From JBOFSR01 sp051651645 (GTDB taxonomy: Bacteria; Spirochaetota; Spirochaetia; Treponematales; Treponemataceae), in assembly GCA_051651645.1 (NCBI GenBank), contig JBOFSR010000153.1:1-21773 (forward strand): DNA of 21,773 bases. Direction: 5' to 3'. A program made the position numbers and the translations under genes. The number at the start of each line of letters is the position of its first letter. The first letter of the stretch is position 1. This document shows positions 1-6,830 of the stretch, one piece after another. Under the pieces are notes generated by a model, which did no database searches, was not told where the DNA came from, and saw only the letters and a list, made by a program, of their open reading frames with translations.

Positions 1-221
1 ATAAGGAAAGCGAAAAGATTTTTTTAATTTTAGTGAAAGAAGATTTTATTGATAGATATCAAAACTCCGCAATACAGGCAGGAGAATTAATTTTTGAAAA
101 TAAAGATTACAGTGTTTTATCTTATTTAAGTAATAGATTTTTTAAGGATTCCGTGATTAGTTTTCTTTTAGAAACAGGTGGAGATGTAACTCAATGGACA
201 CACCCAGATCCAGTAAAATAA
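1..221 (+). CDS. C-terminal fragment of an unrecognised protein (5' end outside window)
   Basis: The reading frame is open from base 3 to the TAA at 219-221, with no stop before the first possible start (GTG at 33), so this is best read as the tail of a longer gene that begins before the window. The visible tail is about 72 residues, mixed charged and aromatic (contains KEDFIDRYQN and ends THPDPVK). I see no membrane segment or catalytic motif and do not recognise the family. A short independent 62-residue protein starting at GTG 33 is possible, but no Shine-Dalgarno precedes it. It is followed by about 97 non-coding bases carrying the mtnN promoter. Confidence 0.5.
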   Translation, partial: KESEKIFLILVKEDFIDRYQNSAIQAGELIFENKDYSVLSYLSNRFFKDSVISFLLETGGDVTQWTHPDPVK

Positions 222-241
222 ATTTTTTCTATGTTGTTCTT

Positions 242-280
242 TTTTCTCCGTTATTCTTAAATCTATTCTCTTGCTTTATC
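242..280 (+). repeat. 39-bp conserved upstream block, copy 1 (before mtnN)
   Basis: This stretch matches 5633-5671 at 35 of 39 positions with no gaps, starting TTTTCTCCGTTATTCT and ending TTTATC. In both places it ends 3-4 nt before the -35 box of the downstream gene. Inside it the hexamer TATTCT occurs twice, 12 nt apart (252 and 264). It may be an upstream activating or UP-like element, or the end of a dispersed repeat. Confidence 0.65.
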
Positions 281-284
281 CGTC

Positions 285-313
285 TTGACAGGACAACTAT
301 TTTTTCTTAAAGT
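285..313 (+). promoter_or_regulatory. mtnN promoter (TTGACA-N17-TAAAGT), probably leaderless
   Basis: A perfect -35 box TTGACA (285-290) is followed after 17 nt by TAAAGT (308-313). The mtnN ATG at 319 lies 5 nt after the -10 box, where transcription would start, and the only purine run (AAGG 314-317) is too close to the ATG to act as a Shine-Dalgarno. Confidence 0.55.
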
Positions 314-318
314 AAGGC

Positions 319-1020
319 ATGAGTAAAAAACTAGGAATAATTGTTGCAATGAAGGAAGAGCTTGCCATTTTGAAGGCAAAGGTTCAAAATCCTGTTTGCA
401 AAAAGATTGCGGGAATGGAATTTTTTGAGGGCTTGCTTGGCAACTCGAGCGTTGTTTTAGTCAAGTCTGGTATTGGCAAGGTCAATGCATCTGTTTGTGC
501 ACAGATTTTGGTTAGCATTTTTAATGTGACGGCTTTGCTTAATTCTGGCGTTGCAGGTACGCTTAATCCACAAGTAAAACAAGGTGATATCGTTATTTCT
601 ACAGATTCTGTTCAGCATGATGTTGACACGACAGCTTTTGGCGATCCTTTAGGGGAGATTCCACAACTAGGAATAACTTTTTTCAAGGCTGATGATTCAA
701 TGCTTAAAGTAGCAAGAAAAATTACATCGACAATTACTAATTTAAACTTTTTTGAGGGGCGTGTTGCCTCTGGTGATATGTTTGTTGCAGATCCGCTGGT
801 TTCAAAAAAAATTATTGATCATTTTGGCGAGGTTTGTGCCGTTGAAATGGAAGGTGCTGCCATTGCTCATGTTGCGTATTTAAATGCCATTCCGTATCTT
901 ATTATTCGAGGAATTTCTGATTCTGCTAATGGGGATGCTCCGCTATCGTATGAGAATTTTTTATTAATTGCTGCAAAAAATATGAGTTTGGTAGTGGAAT
1001 CGTTTGTAAAAATGTGGTAA
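319..1020 (+). CDS. mtnN: 5'-methylthioadenosine/S-adenosylhomocysteine nucleosidase
   Basis: Cytosolic enzyme that hydrolyses methylthioadenosine and S-adenosylhomocysteine to adenine plus the thioribose or ribosyl-homocysteine, feeding methionine salvage and relieving methyltransferase inhibition. The 233-residue length is normal for the family. Visible signatures are the N-terminal GIIVAMKEE, with Glu14 at the position of the family's catalytic Glu12; the GIGKVNA loop (51-57); NSGVAGTLNP (75-84); and VEMEGAA (175-181) plus RGISDSANG (197-205), whose Met177-Glu178 and Asp201 match the ribose-binding Met-Glu pair and catalytic Asp. The start at 319 fits the family N-terminus; it has no usable Shine-Dalgarno and sits immediately downstream of a promoter. 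The next gene begins 35 nt after its stop and is probably co-transcribed. Confidence 0.95.
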   Translation: MSKKLGIIVAMKEELAILKAKVQNPVCKKIAGMEFFEGLLGNSSVVLVKSGIGKVNASVCAQILVSIFNVTALLNSGVAGTLNPQVKQGDIVISTDSVQHDVDTTAFGDPLGEIPQLGITFFKADDSMLKVARKITSTITNLNFFEGRVASGDMFVADPLVSKKIIDHFGEVCAVEMEGAAIAHVAYLNAIPYLIIRGISDSANGDAPLSYENFLLIAAKNMSLVVESFVKMW

Positions 1021-1055
1021 TCTAAGAAACGTGCATCTTATAATAGGGAGTTTGG

Positions 1056-2396
1056 GTGGGTTACTTCAAGAAGATTATTTCGCTGTTTATAATTTGGCTT
1101 GTGCCAAGTGTTTTTTTTTCGTTTGAGACAGTTTTATCGATACATGATTCTTCAGATATTCGTGCAAAAATTGCTAATTCTTGGTTTAATATTTCAATTC
1201 CACAGCTTTTAGAGCAGGCTGATGAGTATCATTTAAATAAAACAGGGCAAGTTTTCAAGGTTTCGGTTATTGATTATGGGCCAGAGGTTGCGATTGCAGT
1301 AGTTCCGCGTCAAAAAAATTATGTTTTCGCAACAAATGCTGCAGGCAGTTGGCTTCTATATAAAGATAAGCTAACAGGTGAAAAAACCAAAATACGCTAT
1401 TATTTTCAAGCTGAAAGTGACGTTTATATTCAAATTAGAACGGGTAAAACAAAAAACTTTGCTGATATGGTTATTTTTGGTATGTATGCCGCTTGCGATG
1501 TTCCTATTGGGCTTGATATGGATACGCTTCTCACCAAATCATTTTCTTTTATTCATACATTGACAAAAACAACGTTACCATGGGATTATGTGCAAGTTAG
1601 TGCTTGTGACTATGCATCAATCATTCAAATGATTACCCTTATTCGAGAAAATCTTTATTTATTTGAATATATCGCGGATGCTGTCTATGATGAGCAAATT
1701 AATCCTGTTCATTTAACCGATGGCACCAGTCGATCAGATACCCCCGCACGTCTTGGTATAAGTACTGAAGGTTTTTCTAAGTGGCTTATTGATGGCTTGG
1801 TTTTGCCAATAATGGGAAAGGCCACGGATGTATCTTTTTTACAAACACAGACAGTTATGAACTACTCCAAGCTGAGTATACAAACACAATTTCAAAATGA
1901 GCCAAATAAAGGACTTAATTGGACAAGAAACCTTGCAATGGAGGCACTTTCTTCTATTGCATCTCATCGATTGGATGTTCAAAATACCAATATTGATGTA
2001 AAGTCTAATTTTTTTTATTCCTTTCTTAATAGTGAAAATAACTTTAAAGGCTTAATCTCTTATGCAGAGGATATTGGCTATCATGCTGATGTGGTGCTTC
2101 CTCTTATGTATGTTTTAGCAGCACAGGAAGCAGGCTATTTTTTTCTTGCTTCAATGAGAGAGAATGCTTCTGATACACAAGAGCTTTGGAAATTTGAAGA
2201 TACCGCTGTATTTTTTCCCTATTTTGATGCCAATGGAAGATTTCAACTAGTTATTTTTATCAATGGAATGGAAATTCCCTTTGAAACCTTTTATAAAGAA
2301 AATAAAAATAACTTTGTGCATTTTACTCGTGTAAAAGCAGGAGAGCGATTTGTTCCTATCACGCCGTATATAATGACCTTACAGGCAAATCGGTAA
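1056..2396 (+). CDS. Exported protein of unknown function (446 aa)
   Basis: The GTG start at 1056 is supported by AGGGAG (1045-1050) five bases upstream and by the signal peptide it produces: a Lys-Lys pair and then a hydrophobic stretch (about residues 7-23), without a clear lipobox, so the product is probably periplasmic or outer-membrane associated. The body is soluble-looking and rich in aromatics. I do not recognise the family. One segment, RLGISTEGFSKWLIDG (about residues 227-242), recalls the Cys-Ser-Gly-Phe active-site region of NlpC/P60-type peptidases, but the nucleophile Cys position is occupied by Ser/Thr, so it is either a dead relative or a chance likeness. It follows mtnN by 35 nt on the same strand, with no recognisable terminator between them. 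Confidence 0.8.
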   Translation: MGYFKKIISLFIIWLVPSVFFSFETVLSIHDSSDIRAKIANSWFNISIPQLLEQADEYHLNKTGQVFKVSVIDYGPEVAIAVVPRQKNYVFATNAAGSWLLYKDKLTGEKTKIRYYFQAESDVYIQIRTGKTKNFADMVIFGMYAACDVPIGLDMDTLLTKSFSFIHTLTKTTLPWDYVQVSACDYASIIQMITLIRENLYLFEYIADAVYDEQINPVHLTDGTSRSDTPARLGISTEGFSKWLIDGLVLPIMGKATDVSFLQTQTVMNYSKLSIQTQFQNEPNKGLNWTRNLAMEALSSIASHRLDVQNTNIDVKSNFFYSFLNSENNFKGLISYAEDIGYHADVVLPLMYVLAAQEAGYFFLASMRENASDTQELWKFEDTAVFFPYFDANGRFQLVIFINGMEIPFETFYKENKNNFVHFTRVKAGERFVPITPYIMTLQANR

Positions 2397-2482
2397 GGTA
2401 AACATTTTTTTACTGGTAAAGATACTTTGATTTTATAAGTCGTTGCTCTTGTTGTTTTTTATAAACAGAGGTTTTTTCCTAA

Positions 2483-3199
2483 ATGAAAACACAATCATTG
2501 CTTTCTAAATTAAACTTGCTTTCTCTGGATAAAAAAGTTTGTTTTAGTGTTGTTGGTGCAGGCGGAAAAACTCGTTTAATATATGAACTTGCCAGAGAGC
2601 TTACTCAGCGTAACAAAAAGATTTTCATTACTACCACAACCCACATGTATATTCCACCTAAACAAAGTGATTTGATTTTTTTACCCGAAGAATTGATTAC
2701 TGACGGACATACTTTTTTTGAAAGTAATGCCATTGTGGTTGCAGGAAAGCCTGTAACTTATGAAAAGTTTACGCAGTTAAGAGCTGTCACCTATACTATG
2801 ATTGCCCGTCTTGCAGACATTATTTTAATCGAATCTGATGGAGCAAAGCATAAACCCTTAAAAATACCTGCAGCACATGAGCCTGTTATTCATCCGTCAA
2901 GTGACTGTGTAATTATAGTTTGTTCTCTTTTTGCTCTTGGTAAAAAGGCAAAAGATATGCTTTTTAGGTATGAGTTAGGCCTAGAACAAAAAGTTTTTTT
3001 GCCCAATCATATTATCACTATTGATGATATAGTGACTGTGCTAACGAGTGCTAATGGTTCGAGAAAGGGAATAAGAAAATGTCATACCGTACGTTACGTG
3101 ATTACTCAGGTTAATACAAGAAATGAAGAATGTGCAAAAGAAATACAAAAAAAAGTGAACAAAATAACAGGTGATTTTGTTGCGTTACTATATCAGTGA
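2483..3199 (+). CDS. yqeC: YqeC-family protein (selenium-dependent hydroxylase accessory type)
   Basis: Member of the YqeC family, which is associated by genome context with selenium-dependent molybdenum hydroxylases; its biochemical role is not settled. The 238-residue protein starts with a P-loop-like nucleotide-binding segment, SVVGAGGKTRLIYELA (22-37), followed by the FITTTTHMYIPP strand/loop (48-59), the ESDGAK motif (117-122) with KPLKIPAAHEPVIHP after it, and the hydrophobic strand CVIIVCSLFALGK, all in family order. Length is typical. AGAGG (2466-2470, about 12 nt before the ATG) may be a weak Shine-Dalgarno. No yqeB, xdh-type hydroxylase or sel gene is present in the window, so the usual context is missing. 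It converges on the gene at 3230. Confidence 0.8.
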   Translation: MKTQSLLSKLNLLSLDKKVCFSVVGAGGKTRLIYELARELTQRNKKIFITTTTHMYIPPKQSDLIFLPEELITDGHTFFESNAIVVAGKPVTYEKFTQLRAVTYTMIARLADIILIESDGAKHKPLKIPAAHEPVIHPSSDCVIIVCSLFALGKKAKDMLFRYELGLEQKVFLPNHIITIDDIVTVLTSANGSRKGIRKCHTVRYVITQVNTRNEECAKEIQKKVNKITGDFVALLYQ

Positions 3200-3229
3200 G
3201 ATTGTCTTTCTGTGATTGTAATGGATTTT

Positions 3230-3628
3230 TTATTGATCGCAGCTTCGTTTTTTTCGAGCTTGTATAAGATTAAGCGATTCATTTTGAAAAAAATCTTGTT
3301 CACTCATCTTCGAAACATCTTTTAAACCTAAGTCCTTTGCAGCTGCTGGGGAAACAACGACAAGAATTGCTCCAAGCTTATGAGAGCCAATAATTTCAAC
3401 TATAATTTCTTTTTTATTCTCAAGATGTTGTAGGTGAACTATATCACCTTTTTTAAATTTATTACTATACGCAGTATATTTTGCAACGGGAAAAACGGGC
3501 TTTGCAAGTACGGTTGGATTGGGAAAATCAAGTTCAGTATTACTAAGGGCTTTACCTTCCCAGTATAAATCACTTGCAAAAAAACTTGAGGAAAAAAGCA
3601 TATATATGACTACAATAATTTTGAACAT
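3230..3628 (-). CDS. Exported RlpA-like (double-psi beta-barrel) protein
   Basis: From the ATG at 3628 the product is 132 residues with a classical signal peptide (MFKIIVVIYMLFSSSFFASD). The body, TAYSNKFKKGDIVHLQHL, then KEIIVEIIGS and VVVSPAAAKDLGL, follows the pattern of the RlpA-like double-psi beta-barrel (a soft turn, 'G..V.V.NL.NGK...V.I.D', then 'S.AAA..LGL'). RlpA proteins act on or bind peptidoglycan at the septum; the catalytic Asp of active enzymes is not evident here, so a non-enzymatic wall-binding role is equally possible. A longer frame starts at a TTG (3673) inside asnA but would bury the signal peptide. It begins 7 nt after the asnA stop with no Shine-Dalgarno, suggesting co-transcription and translational coupling. 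Confidence 0.6.
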   Translation of the reverse strand: MFKIIVVIYMLFSSSFFASDLYWEGKALSNTELDFPNPTVLAKPVFPVAKYTAYSNKFKKGDIVHLQHLENKKEIIVEIIGSHKLGAILVVVSPAAAKDLGLKDVSKMSEQDFFQNESLNLIQARKKRSCDQ

Positions 3629-3635
3629 ATATATG

Positions 3636-4673
3636 CTACAATAAAGGAATATTATTTTTTCTGCATTGATCAATCATATCTTGTGGCCATACACTCACTT
3701 GTGTTTCACCAATGTGTGCCTTGCGTAAAAAATACATACACAAACGTGATTGTCCAATTCCGCCACCAATAGAAAAGGGTAGCTCGCCATTTAAAAGTTT
3801 TTGATGAAAATATAGTTTTTTTCGTTCAAGACAGCCTCGTTCGTCTAGCTGTTCTAAAAGTGATTGCGGTGAAACACGAATTCCCATTGAAGAAAGCTCT
3901 AACGAGGTTTCAAGAATTGGATTCCATACTAACAAATCGCCATTTAAGCCAAAATGTGTCTTGTCCGTTTGAGTAATCCAATCATCATAATCAGGCGCTC
4001 TTCCGTCGTGGTACGTTCCATCGGGTAATTTTGAGCCTATTCCATGAATAAAAACAGCCTTGTATTCTTTTGCTACTAACTCTTCTCGTTGCTTTGGTGT
4101 AGTGTTTGGATATTTTTCCCACAAATCTTGACTGTGCACAAAAGTAATTTCCTCAGGTAAAATCGGCTCAATGGATGAGTAGCGATCGTAAATAAAAAAC
4201 TCCGTGCGTTTAAGACAGCGATAAATCTTTTTAACAACTTCTTGCAAAAAAGGAATAGTTCGATTAGCTTCGCTGATCACCATTTCCCAGTCCCATTGAT
4301 CAACATACAACGAATGGATATTCCCAAGCTCTTCGTCTGCTCTAATAGCGTTCATATCAGTATAAATGCCAAATCCATTTTGCAAGCGTAAATCTGCAAG
4401 CTTAACACGTTTCCACTTTGCCAGCGAGTGGACAATTTCTAGTTGTTGCTCATTCATATCCTTTACAGGAAAATGAACAGCCCGTTCAATACCATTTAAG
4501 TCATCATTTAATCCTGTACCTTGCTGAACAAAAAGGGGAGCGGTAACACGGGTAAGATTAAGTTCTGTAGAAAGAGCAAGTTGAAAAAAATCCTTAATTA
4601 AGATAATTGCATGCTCAGTTTCTTTAACCGATAAAGGTGATGTATAATTTTTAGGAATACTTACGTTTGACAT
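3636..4673 (-). CDS. asnA: Aspartate-ammonia ligase (asparagine synthetase A)
   Basis: Ammonia-dependent asparagine synthetase: aspartate + NH3 + ATP to asparagine + AMP + PPi, a cytosolic enzyme with a class II aminoacyl-tRNA synthetase fold. The 345 residues match the family length. Signatures in order: LTRVTAPLFVQQGTGLNDDL near the N-terminus, HSLAKWKRVKL, the central GFGIYTDMNAIR, SLYVDQWDWE, the nucleotide/substrate region LNGDLLVWNPILE with LELSSMGIRVS, and the class II motif 3-like GGGIGQSRLCM near the C-terminus. The ATG at 4673 has no Shine-Dalgarno at a proper distance (AAAGGA lies 13 nt away, inside the promoter spacer) and sits 5 nt downstream of a -10 box. The region upstream is the repeat array. 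Confidence 0.95.
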   Translation of the reverse strand: MSNVSIPKNYTSPLSVKETEHAIILIKDFFQLALSTELNLTRVTAPLFVQQGTGLNDDLNGIERAVHFPVKDMNEQQLEIVHSLAKWKRVKLADLRLQNGFGIYTDMNAIRADEELGNIHSLYVDQWDWEMVISEANRTIPFLQEVVKKIYRCLKRTEFFIYDRYSSIEPILPEEITFVHSQDLWEKYPNTTPKQREELVAKEYKAVFIHGIGSKLPDGTYHDGRAPDYDDWITQTDKTHFGLNGDLLVWNPILETSLELSSMGIRVSPQSLLEQLDERGCLERKKLYFHQKLLNGELPFSIGGGIGQSRLCMYFLRKAHIGETQVSVWPQDMIDQCRKNNIPLL

Positions 4674-4678
4674 ACGAT

Positions 4679-4707
4679 ATTTTATATCCTTTTATGCAAA
4701 AAAGCAA
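4679..4707 (-). promoter_or_regulatory. asnA promoter (TTGCTT-N17-TAAAAT), probably leaderless
   Basis: On the minus strand TTGCTT (4707-4702) is followed after exactly 17 nt by TAAAAT (4684-4679). Only 5 nt separate this from the asnA ATG (4673), so the predicted transcript starts at or next to the initiation codon. Confidence 0.55.
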
Positions 4708-5276
4708 GTGATTAATTAGTTTTTATTTGCAAAACGTGCCCACTCTGTAGAAGCTTCAGTGTACACCTCCGCATAGAATAAACCTTGTGAGTTTTTACGT
4801 ATAGCGTCACTGTACTTCTATTTGTGACGAGCTATTGTCGGATTATGCCGACAAGGAAAAACTCAACTGCAACTTGTTGCATTACAAAGTAGGACGTATC
4901 CCTCCGCTTGGAATAAAGCCTATGAGTTTTTACGTATAGCGTCAATTTATGGCGAGCTATTGTCAGATTATGCCGACAAGGAAAAACTTAATTGCAACTT
5001 GTTGCATTCGAAGTAGGACGTATCCCTCCGCTTGGAATAAAGCCTATGAGTTTTTACGTATGGCGTCAATTTACTTCCATTTGTGGTGAGCTATTGTCGG
5101 ACTATGCCGACAAGGAAAAACTCAAGTGCAACTTGTTGCATTCGAAGCTTCAGCGCATACCTCAGCATAGAATAAACCTTGTGAGTTTTTACGTATAGCG
5201 TCAATTTGCTCCTATTTGTAGCGAGCTATTGTCGGACTATGCCGACAAGGAAAAACTTAATTGCAACTTGTTGCAG

Positions 5277-5368
5277 TCGAAGTTTCAGCGCATACTCTGT
5301 CGAAGCTTCAGCGCATACTCTGTCGAAGCTTCAGCGCATACTCTGTCGAAGCTTCAGCGCATCCCCAG
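5277..5368. repeat. 23-bp tandem repeat, four copies
   Basis: Four head-to-tail 23-bp units (5277-5299, 5300-5322, 5323-5345, 5346-5368). Each starts TCGAAG, has CTTCAGCGCAT in the middle and ends near ACTCTG; the second and third are identical, the first differs by one base and the fourth has a divergent end. The GAAGCTTC core is itself palindromic. The module is the same one that leads each larger unit of the array, locally expanded. Confidence 0.9.
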
Positions 5369-5506
5369 TTGAAGTTAGAACATATCCCTCCGCTTGGAAT
5401 AAAGCTTGTGAGTTTTTACGTATAGCGTCAGTTTGCTTCCATTTGTGGCGAGCTATTGTCGGACTATGCCGACAAGGAAAAACTCAAATGCAACTTGTTG
5501 CATTCG

Positions 5507-5552
5507 TAGCTAGGGCGCTCACTCGGTCATAGCTAGGGCGCACACTCGGTAC
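5507..5552. repeat. Second 23-bp tandem pair (variant module)
   Basis: Two 23-bp copies, 5507-5529 and 5530-5552, each beginning TAGCTAGGGCGC and ending near CACTCGGT. Their period and skeleton match the modules at 5277-5368, and a further relative (AGTAGGACTATCACTCGG) lies at 5600-5617. They replace the normal central part of the truncated last unit. Confidence 0.8.
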
Positions 5553-5632
5553 TACCTTGTATGATCAATAAAACTCAAATGCAACTTGTTGCATTACAAA
5601 GTAGGACTATCACTCGGTACATATATCTTGCC

Positions 5633-5671
5633 TTTTCTCCGTTATTCTAAAACCTATTCTCTTTGTTTATC
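5633..5671 (+). repeat. 39-bp conserved upstream block, copy 2 (before gpsA)
   Basis: Matches 242-280 at 35 of 39 positions without gaps and, as there, ends 3-4 nt before a -35 box. It begins just right of the last repeat-array module, so it could be the outer edge of that element or an independent promoter-proximal regulatory block. Confidence 0.65.
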
Positions 5672-5674
5672 ATA

Positions 5675-5703
5675 TTGAGTAAAATATTTTTTTTGTGTAA
5701 AAT
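5675..5703 (+). promoter_or_regulatory. gpsA promoter (TTGAGT-N17-TAAAAT)
   Basis: TTGAGT (5675-5680) and TAAAAT (5698-5703) are separated by 17 nt, giving a start near 5710. The leader then contains a strong Shine-Dalgarno, AAGAGGAGG (5722-5730), 4 nt before the ATG at 5735, in contrast to the leaderless-looking promoters elsewhere in the window. Confidence 0.65.
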
Positions 5704-5734
5704 AACGCTCGTGTAGCTTACAAGAGGAGGATTT

Positions 5735-6811
5735 ATGGGGAAGTCGATTGGAATTATTGGAGCGGGTGCGTGGGGGACGGCGATTGCTCAAGCCTTAGCT
5801 AAGGGTGGAAACACTGTTCAGCTTTGGACGCGTGAACAAGAAGTTGCTGATGCGATTAATACGCATCATATTAATAAGAGATATTTACCTGACTGTGTTT
5901 TGTCACAAAACATTGTTGCTTGTTCAAATATACAAGAAGTTGCCAGCAAAAAAGAGTTTATTATTTTGGCAAGTCCGTCGTTATATCTTGCAAAGACAGT
6001 TGCTCAAATTCTTGAAGTTCCTTCTATAAAACATGGGGACGAGCAAGGAAACTTTCCCACTATTGGTATTCTTACTAAAGGCTTTATTCCCTCAGAGGAT
6101 GGCCCTAAATTAATTGTAGAGACGCTAGAGGATCTTTTACCAGAAAACTATAAAAAAGGCCTCGTGTATATTTCAGGCCCAAGTCATGCAGAAGAAGTTG
6201 CCACAGGAAAACTTACAGGACTTATTGCTGCAAGCGAAAATCCGAAAAACTCTATTCGCTTTAGAGAGCTATTAAAAGGGCAGGGCTTAATGGTGTATTC
6301 AAGCTTTGATGTAATTGGTGTTCAAATCTGTGCTGCAGCAAAGAATGCCATTGCTGTTATTTTTGGTTGCCTTGATGCACTTGCAGAGCATTCAAATCTT
6401 TTTGGGGACAATACGGAATCCTTTTTACTTGCTGCAGGCTTAAATGAGATCCAAACACTCGGGCGGGCAATGGGGGCAACTCATCCTGAAACATTTTCAT
6501 CTATTGCAGGAGTAGGCGATCTTGATGTGACGTGTCGCAGTAAATATGGAAGAAATCGTCGCTTTGGTCATGAAATTATTACAAAGAAGCTTTTGCATAA
6601 GTTTACTTCTCTTGATGACTTAATTACTCGCATTGATGAGATTGGTTATTTACCAGAGGGCGTTGTTGCGTGCAAGTATATTTACCAAATTAGTCAGCAA
6701 AAAAATATTAAGCTGCCCATTTGTACAGGATTATATCATATCTTAAATAGAAAGATTGAAAGTGAAGACTTACTAACAGAGCTTTTGCAAACTAATTTTG
6801 TATCTGAATAA
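5735..6811 (+). CDS. gpsA: NAD(P)-dependent glycerol-3-phosphate dehydrogenase
   Basis: Reduces dihydroxyacetone phosphate to sn-glycerol 3-phosphate, the backbone for phospholipid synthesis; cytosolic. The 358 residues carry the Rossmann motif GIIGAGAWGTAIAQALA (6-22), LTKGF (113-117), the SGPSHAEEVA segment (147-156), the catalytic Lys in AAKNAIAV (Lys203) and the substrate-binding GVGDLDVTCRSKYGRNRRFG (259-278), all in normal order. A near-consensus Shine-Dalgarno supports the start. It is preceded by the repeat array and the 39-bp block and converges on the histidine kinase gene with only 19 nt between stops, so any terminator must be shared or absent. Confidence 0.96.
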   Translation: MGKSIGIIGAGAWGTAIAQALAKGGNTVQLWTREQEVADAINTHHINKRYLPDCVLSQNIVACSNIQEVASKKEFIILASPSLYLAKTVAQILEVPSIKHGDEQGNFPTIGILTKGFIPSEDGPKLIVETLEDLLPENYKKGLVYISGPSHAEEVATGKLTGLIAASENPKNSIRFRELLKGQGLMVYSSFDVIGVQICAAAKNAIAVIFGCLDALAEHSNLFGDNTESFLLAAGLNEIQTLGRAMGATHPETFSSIAGVGDLDVTCRSKYGRNRRFGHEIITKKLLHKFTSLDDLITRIDEIGYLPEGVVACKYIYQISQQKNIKLPICTGLYHILNRKIESEDLLTELLQTNFVSE

Positions 6812-6830
6812 TCAATCGTAGACAAAGGTA

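Larger units (their letters stand above)
4742..5617. repeat. Nested intergenic repeat array (five ~135-bp units plus a truncated sixth)
   Basis: This 0.9-kb gene-free region is built of related units, each ending in the perfect palindrome TGCAACTTGTTGCA (4868-4881, 4993-5006, 5127-5140, 5262-5275, 5489-5502, 5580-5593). A full unit contains a 23-24-bp leading module, a GAATAAA-containing segment, GAGTTTTTACGTATAGCGTC, GCGAGCTA, then the hairpin TTGTCGG-N6-CCGACAA (4835-4854, 4960-4979 with one mismatch, 5094-5113, 5229-5248, 5456-5475), GGAAAAACT and the palindrome. Unit 2 lacks about 11 bp before the hairpin, unit 5 is enlarged by extra 23-bp modules and unit 6 lacks the central part. I do not recognise the family. 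Two open frames crossing it (4992-5198 and 5206-5532) merely reflect the repeat and lack ribosome sites. Confidence 0.9.

Noticed and set aside
1039..1044. TATAAT upstream of the 446-aa gene as a promoter
   Set aside because: No -35-like hexamer lies 16-18 nt upstream, and the gene has a proper Shine-Dalgarno and follows mtnN closely, so co-transcription is simpler.
3629..3673. Upstream TTG start for the RlpA-like protein
   Set aside because: It would place 15 extra residues before the signal peptide and overlap asnA; no ribosome site supports it.
4868..4881. Palindrome TGCAACTTGTTGCA as a dif or phage attachment site
   Set aside because: It recurs six times in tandem units and lacks the XerC/XerD arm pattern; no integrase is nearby.
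5277..5368. CRISPR array
   Set aside because: The 23-bp copies are directly adjacent with no unique spacers, and no cas genes are present.
4992..5532. Two open frames (68 and 108 aa) inside the repeat array
   Set aside because: They simply translate the repeat units, have no ribosome site, are interrupted at unit boundaries and lack protein-like features.
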